The notes beneath the pieces are model-generated. The model worked only from the letters and a program-made list of their open reading frames with translations. It was not told where the DNA came from and made no database searches. Positions 1 through 5,254 of a stretch of DNA of 5,797 nt are shown piece after piece. Made by a program: the position numbers and the translations under genes. The first letter of the stretch is position 1; every line of letters starts with the position of its first letter. Source of the DNA: Candidatus Borrarchaeota archaeon (GTDB taxonomy: Archaea; Asgardarchaeota; Sifarchaeia; Borrarchaeales; Borrarchaeaceae); assembly GCA_016840645.1 (NCBI GenBank), contig JAEORY010000277.1, positions 1 through 5,797 of the forward strand. The letters are read 5' to 3'.

Positions 1-500
1 CAACTTGTCCAGGATGTTATCGAGTATTGAAACAAGTATATCCCAAATTAGTAGGAAAACTCAATTTCGAAGTGCTTCACATCACTGAATTACTTGCAGA
101 ATACATCGATGCAGGTAGACTTGTTTTTAAAAAGAATGGAATCGATAAACTAAATGTCCTCTATCATGATCCATGTGAACTTGGCCGGCACTGCGGGATA
201 TATGAAGCGCCACGAAAAATTATAGAATCCATCCCTGGAGTCAATTTGGAAGAATTTGATAAAAATAGAGATGAAGCAAAATGCTGTGGCGGTGGAGGAG
301 GTCTTACAATAAGTAATCCAATTCTTGCCAACCAAATAGCAAAGATAAGATTGCAGGAAGCAGAAGAAAAGAATAAAGCAGTTGTTACAGCATGCCCAGC
401 ATGCCAATTAAACTTCTCAGCCTCAAAAGACAAATATAACTTGAATGTTAAAATTTTGGACATTTATCAATTAATAGATCATGTAAATGACTTGTATTAA
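1..500 (+). CDS. HdrD/GlcF-type iron-sulfur oxidoreductase (CCG domains), 3' part only
   Basis: The gene runs in from the left edge: the first complete codon is at position 3, and the reading TCPGCYRVLKQVYPKL continues upstream of the TTG at 27, so that TTG is internal and not a start. About 165 residues remain. They hold the closing CPGC of a first CCG domain and a complete second CCG domain: DPCELGRH (C near 175), KCCGGGGG (near 281) and ACPACQ (near 393). In this family such cysteines bind a [4Fe-4S] or non-cubane cluster and pass electrons between flavin and an acceptor, as in HdrD, GlpC and GlcF. The lost N-terminus should carry ferredoxin motifs. The sequence is strikingly similar to the gene at 1917-3083, so the two are paralogs. 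Its stop lies 8 nt before the flavoprotein gene, indicating one operon. Substrate and acceptor cannot be told from this fragment. Confidence 0.93.
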   Translation, partial: TCPGCYRVLKQVYPKLVGKLNFEVLHITELLAEYIDAGRLVFKKNGIDKLNVLYHDPCELGRHCGIYEAPRKIIESIPGVNLEEFDKNRDEAKCCGGGGGLTISNPILANQIAKIRLQEAEEKNKAVVTACPACQLNFSASKDKYNLNVKILDIYQLIDHVNDLY

Positions 501-508
501 GATCGGAC

Positions 509-1903
509 GTGATTATGTTAAGCCCTTTAGAAAGCATTATCATCGAACAATTAACCGAAATTGTTGGCGGACAATATATATCGACTGATGATGCAGATCT
601 TGTAAGTTATTCGAGTGACTTCATGATAGATATATTTCTAAAGCCAGATGTGGTAATTCTTCCCGAGAACACCCGCCAAATAGCTGAAATTTTAAAATTA
701 GCTAACGAGAACAACATAGCCGTTACCCCAAGAGGAGCGGGTACAGCTACACACGGAGGCAGTATTGCTCAAGAAGGTATTTTACTCGATTTAACGCGTA
801 TGAAGAAAATTATTGAATTTGATCCAGTAAGTATGATTGCGGTAGTCGAACCTGGGGTTGTGTATGAGGATCTTAATCGAGTAACTGGAAAAGCTGGGTT
901 ATGGTTTCCAATTGAGCCGCCATCAGGAGCGGTCTGCACAATTGGTGGAATGGTTGGAAACAATGCTAGCGGGCTAATGGCATTAAAATATGGAACAACT
1001 AAGGACTATATCTTAGCGTTGGAAGTAGTTCTAGCTAACGGTTCGATTATAAAAACAGGAAAATCCGTGCTTAAGTCTAGTTCGGGATATGACTTAGTTC
1101 ATCTTTTTGTGGGATCAGAAGGCACCTTAGGAGTTATAACAGAGATAACCTTACGCTTAATTCCAAAACCAATGCAAATAAGTACCGCTTTTGCACCCTT
1201 TCAAAATCTTACTGATGCGATGGATGCTATTTACGAAATCCGAAGGGTTTTAACACCTGCAGGAATCGAATTAATAGATTTACAAACACAAAAGGCAATT
1301 AACGAGATGGAGAAAGAACAACTTGTTCCTGAAGTTGAAGCACTTGTCATTTTTGAAATTCACGAATTTTCTGAAGCAGGCCTCGAAGCCCAGAAAAAGC
1401 TAATTGAATGGGTAGCTCAAAAACACAACAGTAACGAACTTACCTGGGCTGCTCAAGATAAGGAAAGAGAACGGATGTGGAGGGCAAGAAAAGCAGCTAC
1501 TGTGGTTTCAATTCGGTCTAGAACCTCCACGATACTGGGCGATCTAATAGTCCCAATGAAACATGTTCTATCAATTATTCGTTACATTCAAGATGTGGCA
1601 AAAGAAAAGGGGCTTCTAATTTCAATTGTTGGCCATGCTGCGGATGGAAACATTCACTATTTAATCCCTTTTAATCAAGAGGAATCAAAAAAAGCATTTG
1701 CTGCTGCAGATGAAATCATCTACAAAACCCTTGAACTTGGCGGATCCGTCACTGCAGAGCATGGTATTGGTATTGAAAAAATAAAATATATGGAACTAGA
1801 GCATGGTGAACACGCGTTAAACATAATGAAGGCGATTAAACAGATCTTAGATCCTAAAGAAATAATGAACCCAGGAAAAATATTCCCTGCAGAGAAGCAA
1901 TAA
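509..1903 (+). CDS. glcD: FAD-binding 2-hydroxyacid dehydrogenase, GlcD/D-lactate dehydrogenase family
   Basis: A complete 464-residue flavoprotein of the vanillyl-alcohol-oxidase fold, of usual length for GlcD. The N-terminal FAD_binding_4 domain shows PRGAGTATHGGS (residues 74-85), EPPSGAVCTIGGMVGNNASG (136-155) and GSEGTLGVITE (202-212), which wrap the FAD. The C-terminal FAD-oxidase domain shows GHAADGNIH (375-383) and TAEHGIG (415-421), whose histidines line the substrate site in relatives, and ends LDPKEIMNPGKIF. The family oxidises glycolate, D-lactate, 2-hydroxyglutarate and similar acids to 2-oxoacids. The start is uncertain: GTG at 509, or ATG at 515, where GTGAT at 509-513 could act as a close ribosome site. 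It sits between two HdrD/GlcF-like genes with gaps of 8 and 13 nt, so it probably hands electrons to one or both. One change from the usual GHAGDGN motif is G to A at residue 378. The exact substrate is not determined. Confidence 0.95.
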   Translation: MIMLSPLESIIIEQLTEIVGGQYISTDDADLVSYSSDFMIDIFLKPDVVILPENTRQIAEILKLANENNIAVTPRGAGTATHGGSIAQEGILLDLTRMKKIIEFDPVSMIAVVEPGVVYEDLNRVTGKAGLWFPIEPPSGAVCTIGGMVGNNASGLMALKYGTTKDYILALEVVLANGSIIKTGKSVLKSSSGYDLVHLFVGSEGTLGVITEITLRLIPKPMQISTAFAPFQNLTDAMDAIYEIRRVLTPAGIELIDLQTQKAINEMEKEQLVPEVEALVIFEIHEFSEAGLEAQKKLIEWVAQKHNSNELTWAAQDKERERMWRARKAATVVSIRSRTSTILGDLIVPMKHVLSIIRYIQDVAKEKGLLISIVGHAADGNIHYLIPFNQEESKKAFAAADEIIYKTLELGGSVTAEHGIGIEKIKYMELEHGEHALNIMKAIKQILDPKEIMNPGKIFPAEKQ

Positions 1904-1905
1904 TA

Positions 1906-1910
1906 GAGGA
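1906..1910 (+). promoter_or_regulatory. Shine-Dalgarno site fixing a TTG start
   Basis: GAGGA lies six bases before TTG at 1917. No ATG is found before residue 13 of the downstream frame, and the ferredoxin cysteines begin at residue 20, so this site supports the TTG as the true start. Confidence 0.65.
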
Positions 1911-1916
1911 ATCAAC

Positions 1917-3083
1917 TTGAATCAAGAAAATAAGTTCCCAAACTTAAGTACCATGCGGGACAAAATCACTGAATGTGTAAAATGTGCCTTTTGTAAAGCA
2001 GACTGCGTAATAGCGAAAGAAATTCTGTGGGAATCCGCATCACCTCGAGGCAAAATGCTTCTTTTAAGAGGTCTTTTGGAAGGCTTTGGGACGTTAACAG
2101 AAAAAACAATAAAATCGCTCTATCAGTGTACATTTTGTGGTGAATGTGAAAAGGATTGTCTTGCTGGCATTTCTCTTGGAGAGCTATTTTTAGCATCCCG
2201 AAAGGATCTTTTTAATATTAAGCGAGAAAATATACCCTTTGAAAGCGATACACTACACACAGTTGATGTACTTTGTCGAAGAATACAAGAAAACTATAAT
2301 CCACTCGGAAATTTGCCTGAAGAAAGAACTATATGGGAAATTGGACAAGACATAGAATTGCCAGAAACTGCGGATATAGTTTATTTCTTAGGGTGTATGC
2401 CCGCGTATTATCGAAAAAACGCACGTGCAACGTCACAAATACTAAAAGCATTAAATGCTAATTTTACAACACTTGGATCTGATGAACGATGCTGTGGAAG
2501 TCTTTCATTTTTCTTTGGAGACGAAGAAACTACTAAAGAATTAGCACAATACAATGTTTCTAAGATCCAGGAAACCGGTGCTAAAAAAGTGGTCACTTCT
2601 TGTCCAGGATGCTTAAGCATGCTAAAACGTGAATATCCCAAATTATTGGGAAAAGAACTAGACTTTGAAGTAATACATATTACAGAACTGTTGACAGAAT
2701 TTCTAGACAATGACAAGATACATTTTCAACCAGAAATGCAACTTTCAATAATGTATCACGATCCTTGTGAATTGATACATTTTGCTATATATGATCAACC
2801 AAGAAGGATTTTGAAAGCAATTCCCGGCATTAACCTTGTGGAAAATCCAGAAGATGCGATAACTAAATGCTGTGGTGGTGGAGGTGGCGTAATGTCCATA
2901 GACGCAAATTTATCAACAAGAATTGCTAAGTATAGATTAGAAACTGCGTTGGATCTCGGAGCTGAAGCACTAGTTACCTGCTGTCCTGCATGTTTTGCAA
3001 CATTCTCCTCTGCAGCAAAAGAATATAATCTGCCAATACAAATTATAGACTTAATGGATCTTGTCTTGCAGTCTCTACAATAA
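1917..3083 (+). CDS. HdrD/GlcF-type iron-sulfur oxidoreductase, complete
   Basis: A 388-residue electron-transfer protein with the full family layout. Two [4Fe-4S] ferredoxin motifs come first (C20-x2-C23-x2-C26-x3-C30 and C71-x2-C74-x2-C77-x3-C81). A first CCG domain follows (C160, C192-C193-G, C229-PG-C232), then a second (C284, C318-C319-G, C356-PA-C359). Both ferredoxin motifs lack the usual proline after the last cysteine (V31 and L82). No signal peptide or membrane segment is visible, so it should be cytosolic or held by partners. Next to a GlcD-type flavoprotein, its likely role is the GlcF-like partner that takes electrons from FADH2; HdrD-like and GlpC-like roles are alternatives. 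The second CCG domain reads DPCELIHFAIYDQP where the upstream paralog has DPCELGRHCGIYEAP, one residue shorter and without the common GR. All cluster cysteines are kept. The acceptor (menaquinone, ferredoxin or a heterodisulfide) is unknown. Confidence 0.94.
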   Translation: MNQENKFPNLSTMRDKITECVKCAFCKADCVIAKEILWESASPRGKMLLLRGLLEGFGTLTEKTIKSLYQCTFCGECEKDCLAGISLGELFLASRKDLFNIKRENIPFESDTLHTVDVLCRRIQENYNPLGNLPEERTIWEIGQDIELPETADIVYFLGCMPAYYRKNARATSQILKALNANFTTLGSDERCCGSLSFFFGDEETTKELAQYNVSKIQETGAKKVVTSCPGCLSMLKREYPKLLGKELDFEVIHITELLTEFLDNDKIHFQPEMQLSIMYHDPCELIHFAIYDQPRRILKAIPGINLVENPEDAITKCCGGGGGVMSIDANLSTRIAKYRLETALDLGAEALVTCCPACFATFSSAAKEYNLPIQIIDLMDLVLQSLQ

Positions 3084-3091
3084 AATTGAAA

Positions 3092-3712
3092 CTAGACATT
3101 CCAATGGGACTTTAGAGTTGTTTGCTGATGAATGTTTCTATTTTCTATTGTTAAATTGGTCCAATCATCCATATGTGTTTGAATTGGAGTCCCATTATTT
3201 AGGTGGCATTCAACAACTTCGTAAAATAAGGGTTCTATCATTTCGCCAGTCTTTGATGAGACCTCAACATAACCATGGATATTCTTTGAATCACAAAACG
3301 CTTTAATTTTTTCTATGGGTACGTTTCGTTTAAGATCTGATTTGGAACCGACCAAAAGAACCTCTGACTTATGTATATGTCCTTTATTAATTAACTCATG
3401 GTAATGTTCAATACTTAAAAAAGTCTCCATATCCGTCAAATCGAAAGTTAATAGCACTACGTCTGGCTTTATTCGGTTAACATCATCTAGCATGAAACGA
3501 AATCTTTGTTGTCCGCCGAAGTCGTACAAGAATAAAATATACTCGTTCTCTTGAGTCCGCACTTTTTTGGTCTCACAGTTCATAAAAACCGTAAGTGGGA
3601 TATTTTCTTTAAATTCATCCCTAATATATCGTTGAAGTAAGGACGTTTTCCCAACTCCGCCATCCCCCACTAAACATACTTTGATATACTTCTTAGATGC
3701 CATTTTTTGCAT
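3092..3712 (-). CDS. Ras/Arf-like small GTPase
   Basis: A 206-residue GTP-binding protein with all five G motifs recognisable: P-loop GDGGVGKT (16-23), a G2 threonine candidate at T41, DFGGQQ (64-69), GSKSDL (122-127) and VSSK (151-154). DxGGQ resembles Arf, G-alpha and ROC proteins more than the DTAGQE of Ras/Rab. G4 has Ser where NKxD has Asn (SKSD), which may alter guanine affinity or specificity. The catalytic glutamine (Q68) is present, so hydrolysis is plausible. The tail after about residue 170 is polar and ends SHWNV, with no C-terminal cysteine for prenylation and no myristoylation glycine, so it is probably soluble or docked by a partner. ATG at 3712 is chosen; a second ATG three codons in is possible. 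Such GTPases are abundant in Asgard archaea, but the pathway is not shown by the neighbours. It converges with the upstream operon at an 8-nt gap. Confidence 0.93.
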   Translation of the reverse strand: MQKMASKKYIKVCLVGDGGVGKTSLLQRYIRDEFKENIPLTVFMNCETKKVRTQENEYILFLYDFGGQQRFRFMLDDVNRIKPDVVLLTFDLTDMETFLSIEHYHELINKGHIHKSEVLLVGSKSDLKRNVPIEKIKAFCDSKNIHGYVEVSSKTGEMIEPLFYEVVECHLNNGTPIQTHMDDWTNLTIENRNIHQQTTLKSHWNV

Positions 3713-3760
3713 CCCAAAGTTTTGTCGGAAAAACGTTGTCTAACAGTTCACTAGTTCAAA

Positions 3761-3768
3761 TATATAAA
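3761..3768 (-). promoter_or_regulatory. TATA box for the small GTPase gene
   Basis: Read on the minus strand this is TTTATATA, a consensus archaeal TATA box, inside a run of GGTTTTATATATTTG. It lies about 50 bases upstream of the ATG at 3712. Initiation about 25 bases downstream would give a short leader of some 25 nt. The BRE-like stretch before it is weak. Confidence 0.5.
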
Positions 3769-3859
3769 ACCGAATGGTGTTATTTAACATCCAAAGTAAT
3801 AAATGAAGAAAATTCTCGGTGTATTAGTGATCAAATGTATAATTAAAAAACTTGAACAA

Positions 3860-3876
3860 TTCCAAATTTCTTGGAA
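3860..3876. repeat. Inverted repeat TTCCAA-N5-TTGGAA
   Basis: A perfect 6-bp inverted repeat with loop ATTTC sits in the divergent intergenic region. It could be an operator or an RNA hairpin followed by a pyrimidine-rich tract. An AT-rich region can produce such a repeat by chance, so the functional claim is weak. Confidence 0.35.
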
Positions 3877-3933
3877 AGTATCCTTTCTTCGTAACTCTTT
3901 ACCTTTTCAGTTTTGTTTGAAGACAAAAAAAAA

Positions 3934-3963
3934 CTAATTCTTATATAGCGGATTCCTAATTCT
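3934..3963 (+). promoter_or_regulatory. Direct repeats CTAATTCT flanking a TATA-like box
   Basis: CTAATTCT occurs at 3934-3941 and again at 3956-3963, a start-to-start distance of 22 bases or about two helical turns. TTATATAG lies between them at 3941-3948. This layout would suit a regulator binding both sides of the TATA box of the gene at 4091, possibly that gene's own product. The leader would be over 100 nt, and chance occurrence is possible. Confidence 0.3.
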
Positions 3964-4080
3964 GGTATTTGGGAGCGAAAAGATTTTAAGAAGGAACAAA
4001 GTTATATTCGTAAAACAATTCTCGATAAAACAGAATCTTATTTGTACATCAAGCCAATATTACGCATATAAATAAATACT

Positions 4081-4087
4081 AGGTGAT
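4081..4087 (+). promoter_or_regulatory. Strong archaeal Shine-Dalgarno site AGGTGAT
   Basis: AGGTGAT is fully complementary to the ATCACCT part of the archaeal 16S rRNA 3' end. It lies three bases before ATG 4091, fixing that start codon. Confidence 0.75.
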
Positions 4088-4090
4088 TTT

Positions 4091-4624
4091 ATGAGTCCTT
4101 CAAGTGTTGTTAGAAAAAGTATAACAATTCCTTCAGATCTATATGAAAAACTAATTGAATTTAAGGATGAAAATGAGATCTTCTCTCATTTTTGTACAAG
4201 AATCTTTGAACTATTTCTAGAACGAAGTCATATGGCCCAGTACGATCGTATAGGCATTTCGAGATCAACCTTCAACAAATTGATTGAACTGTACCCCCAG
4301 GAAAAGATCATTGAACTGGTACAGTCGTTGGAAACTGGTCTAGAAAAATCGTTAGGTAAGAAAATGAAGACTATCGATTTAGAGAAGGAGATAGCACCCT
4401 ATCTAAAAAAGGTTTTAGTTGATATAAACAATATTTTCACTACGCTCTCGTTTAACTTCTTGGAGGGTCAAAAAGAATTTCAATTGATGCTTACTCATAA
4501 GTCGACAGATAGCTATGCTGACTTCTGGGCGGATTATCTAACTGGATTTTTTAATGATAGGGGATACAAGGTAACTGAACAAGAAAAGAAAAAGGGTTAC
4601 CTCTACATTCACTTCGTTCGCTAA
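4091..4624 (+). CDS. Ribbon-helix-helix-like N-terminus, uncharacterised 177-aa protein
   Basis: I do not recognise the full family. Residues 8-45 read as a ribbon-helix-helix (CopG/Arc-like) DNA-binding fold: a short strand RKSITIP, a helix SDLYEKLIEFK, a turn, and a second helix ending FELFLERS. Residues 56-75 (ISRSTFNKLIELYPQEKIIE) form a second helical block that starts in a similar way. The central part (about 80-130) is helical and charged. The last 50 residues (HKSTDSYADFWADYLTGFF, then GYKVTEQEKKKGYLYIHF) look like a small alpha/beta unit. No transmembrane segment or metal motif is evident. A transcription factor is the natural guess, and the repeats upstream could be its sites, but this is inference. 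The ATG has a strong ribosome site, and a terminator hairpin starts six bases after the stop, so it appears to be a single-gene transcript. Confidence 0.85.
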   Translation: MSPSSVVRKSITIPSDLYEKLIEFKDENEIFSHFCTRIFELFLERSHMAQYDRIGISRSTFNKLIELYPQEKIIELVQSLETGLEKSLGKKMKTIDLEKEIAPYLKKVLVDINNIFTTLSFNFLEGQKEFQLMLTHKSTDSYADFWADYLTGFFNDRGYKVTEQEKKKGYLYIHFVR

Positions 4625-4630
4625 GCTTTT

Positions 4631-4667
4631 CATTCACTTTCATAGTGGATGCTACCTTTATTTTTTC
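4631..4667 (+). terminator. Hairpin plus T-tract terminator
   Basis: CATTCACT (4631-4638) pairs with AGTGGATG (4644-4651) in an 8-bp stem with one G-T wobble and loop TTCAT. The T-rich run TTTATTTTTTC follows at 4657-4667. It starts just after the stop of the gene at 4091-4624. Archaeal termination needs mainly the T-tract. Confidence 0.55.
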
Positions 4668-4679
4668 ACCGCAAGAAGA

Positions 4680-4699
4680 CCCCTCAACTTGTTGGGGGG
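4680..4699 (+). repeat. Element-end hairpin, left copy
   Basis: CCCCTCAACTTGTTGGGGGG folds into an 8-bp stem (one T-G pair) with a CTTG loop, followed by ATGAATTGAGG. CCTCAA at 4682-4687 can alternatively pair with TTGAGG at 4705-4710. It shares sequence and loop with the copy at 5039-5058. Confidence 0.7.
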
Positions 4700-4709
4700 A
4701 TGAATTGAG

Positions 4710-5038
4710 GTCAAGCGTTGCTCACACAACCCTTTCTGCGAGGACAGGGGTTGATGTACCCGACTTCGGGTGGTGTTTTAATGACGGGTACTCGCAAGTC
4801 CCGCCGCTCCCAACACCCAGGGAGTAGGTTCTCTTCGCCAAGGTTATCAGTCAGTACTCTACGATGATCACTGAGAGTTTCCTCTCTGTTTAAACCACCG
4901 TTTACAGAGCACGGGACTAGAGAAGCATCCTGTGGTGTGTTCTTTAACTCTCTTGATAACGTAGATGTCGTCATGGTGTTTCCACCATGACCTCTCTTAG
5001 GCTAATCACCCAATTACTCTTGCTCCTCACGGAACAAG
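4710..5038 (+). ncRNA. Possible structured non-coding RNA: run of local hairpins
   Basis: Successive hairpins read on this strand are: CAACCC/GGGTTG (4727-4753); ACCCG/CGGGT with loop ACTT (4758-4771); CGGG-T-ACT/AGT-CCCG with loop CGCA (4785-4803); CTCCC/GGGAG (4807-4824); CTCTGT-TT-AAAC/GTTT-ACAGAG with loop CACC (4884-4909); and an 8-bp TCATGGTG/CACCATGA with loop TTTC (4971-4990). GTACCCG at 4756-4762 can also pair with CGGGTAC at 4785-4791, giving a competing fold. I recognise no Rfam family. Open frames here are short and show no protein signature. The transcribed strand and ends are unknown; the + strand is chosen from the orientation of the bounding hairpins. Confidence 0.3.
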
Positions 5039-5058
5039 CCCCTTAACTTGTTAAGGGG
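5039..5058 (+). repeat. Element-end hairpin, right copy
   Basis: CCCCTTAACTTGTTAAGGGG is a perfect hairpin with an 8-bp stem and CTTG loop, flanked by AAG and TGATTGAC. This is the expected form of an IS605-type right end on the + strand, after which the guide of a TnpB-associated RNA would begin (about 5067). Confidence 0.7.
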
Positions 5059-5105
5059 TGATTGACTTTTTCTTGATTTTCCTCCTAATCTTATGAATAA
5101 CAGGA

Positions 5106-5225
5106 GTGAGCTACCTCGTGCTCAAAAATCGAGGCTACCTGCTTCTACGACAGACTCAATCCCCGTGACGGGTTACGGAGGTCTTATCTCCACAGGCTTA
5201 GCATCCCTACGCCCCGTAGGTACAA
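5106..5225 (-). ncRNA. Possible orphan TnpB guide-RNA (reRNA/omegaRNA) scaffold
   Basis: TnpB guide RNAs are made from the tnpB 3' end and the element's right end, with the guide just beyond the boundary. Here the minus strand keeps that part: a CCTACG/CGTAGG stem with 3-nt loop (5220-5206), a CCCGT/ACGGG stem (5172-5162), and the right-end stem CCTCG/CGAGG (5134-5114) followed by TAGCTCAC. The guide would start at 5105 and run leftward. A TTTATATA box at 5254-5247 would place initiation near 5225. Transcription is not shown. Confidence 0.35.
5114..5134 (-). repeat. tnpB-type right-end hairpin
   Basis: On the minus strand CCTCG and CGAGG pair around an 11-base loop. The hairpin follows AGAAGCAGGTAG and precedes TAGCTCAC, the usual surroundings of an IS605/IS1341 right end. 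Confidence 0.6.
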
Positions 5226-5238
5226 TAATTGGTTTCAC
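5122..5238 (-). pseudogene. tnpB: tnpB C-terminal fragment, degenerate
   Basis: One minus-strand frame reads VKPIIVPTGRRDAKPVEIRP, then P, a stop, PVTGIESVVEAGSLDF and a stop. The PVE...VVEAGS pattern is typical of archaeal IS1341-type TnpB C-termini. Only one TAA interrupts it. The other two frames of the same DNA give ACGDKTSV and LSLS-stop-KQVASIF, echoing the ACGD and SLxMKQEAS endings of other TnpB proteins, so the ancestral frame is uncertain, but every choice needs at least a stop or a shift to be repaired. The catalytic RuvC domain and zinc finger are absent; a stop lies nine codons upstream (5268-5266). No nuclease activity is possible. What survives is mainly the part that doubles as guide-RNA scaffold. 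Confidence 0.7.
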
Positions 5239-5246
5239 CAACAAAC

Positions 5247-5254
5247 TATATAAA
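5247..5254 (-). promoter_or_regulatory. TATA box upstream of the tnpB remnant
   Basis: TTTATATA on the minus strand is the same consensus box as the one for the GTPase gene. It would start transcription near 5225, at the head of the reRNA-like segment. The opposite strand reads TATATAAA and could instead serve the + strand protease gene at 5360, with a leader of some 80 nt. Confidence 0.35.

Larger units (their letters stand above)
3713..4090. other. AT-rich divergent intergenic region
   Basis: These 378 bases separate the minus-strand GTPase gene from the plus-strand ribbon-helix-helix gene, and no credible coding frame was seen. The composition is very AT-rich: 3781-3840 holds only 15 G or C in 60 bases. 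It contains the GTPase TATA box, an inverted repeat at 3860-3876, a pyrimidine-rich stretch at about 3879-3918, and two TATA-like boxes for the + gene at 3941-3947 and 4065-4077. The second of these lies so near the ATG that the transcript would be almost leaderless, which fits poorly with the strong ribosome site at 4081. The first is therefore a better candidate, though with a long leader. Confidence 0.6.
4671..5066 (+). mobile_element. Probable non-autonomous IS200/IS605-type element (hairpin-bounded, no transposase)
   Basis: Two near-identical hairpins, at 4680-4699 and 5039-5058, lie in the same orientation about 360 bases apart, as the left- and right-end hairpins of IS200/IS605 elements do. 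The right one sits in the context AAG-CCCC...GGGG-TGATTGAC, which matches the general layout of IS605/TnpB right ends (AAGCC, stem-loop, GG, then an octamer ending AC). No transposase (TnpA or TnpB) can be read between them, though a few residues (ASCG near 4925-4936) faintly recall TnpB tails. Parts of the interior exceed 50% GC against about 25% in the intergenic region to the left. It could be a palindrome-associated MITE-like element, or the merged remains of two elements that share one type of right end. Boundaries are approximate. Confidence 0.5.

Noticed and set aside
27..500. TTG at 27 as the start of a short 157-aa protein
   Set aside because: The frame stays open to the window edge and upstream codons read TCPGCYRVL, matching the paralog's SCPGC; the gene is simply cut by the window.
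3061..3306. Plus-strand open frame of 81 codons
   Set aside because: It lies on the opposite strand of the well-supported small GTPase gene and has no recognisable content.
4645..4827. Plus-strand open frame of 60 codons across the left hairpin
   Set aside because: It spans a terminator arm and the element-end hairpin, has no ribosome site and no protein signature; the hairpins explain the region better.
4711..4974. Minus-strand open frame of 87 codons
   Set aside because: It reads the antisense of the hairpin-rich interior, its composition is unusual, and no TnpA, TnpB or other motif could be found; long open frames are expected by chance in this GC-richer DNA.
4925..4990. Sense tnpB tail in the + element (ASCGVFFNSLDNVDVV)
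   Set aside because: The likeness to the TnpB ACGD ending is only three or four residues, the spacing to the right-end hairpin differs from the minus-strand remnant, and stops follow.
4710..5038. tRNA, rRNA fragment, SRP or RNase P RNA
   Set aside because: No cloverleaf with T-loop and acceptor stem, and no recognisable conserved core of these RNAs, could be traced by eye.
4671..5134. CRISPR array
   Set aside because: Only two copies of the hairpin repeat about 360 bases apart, with no regular spacers and no cas gene.
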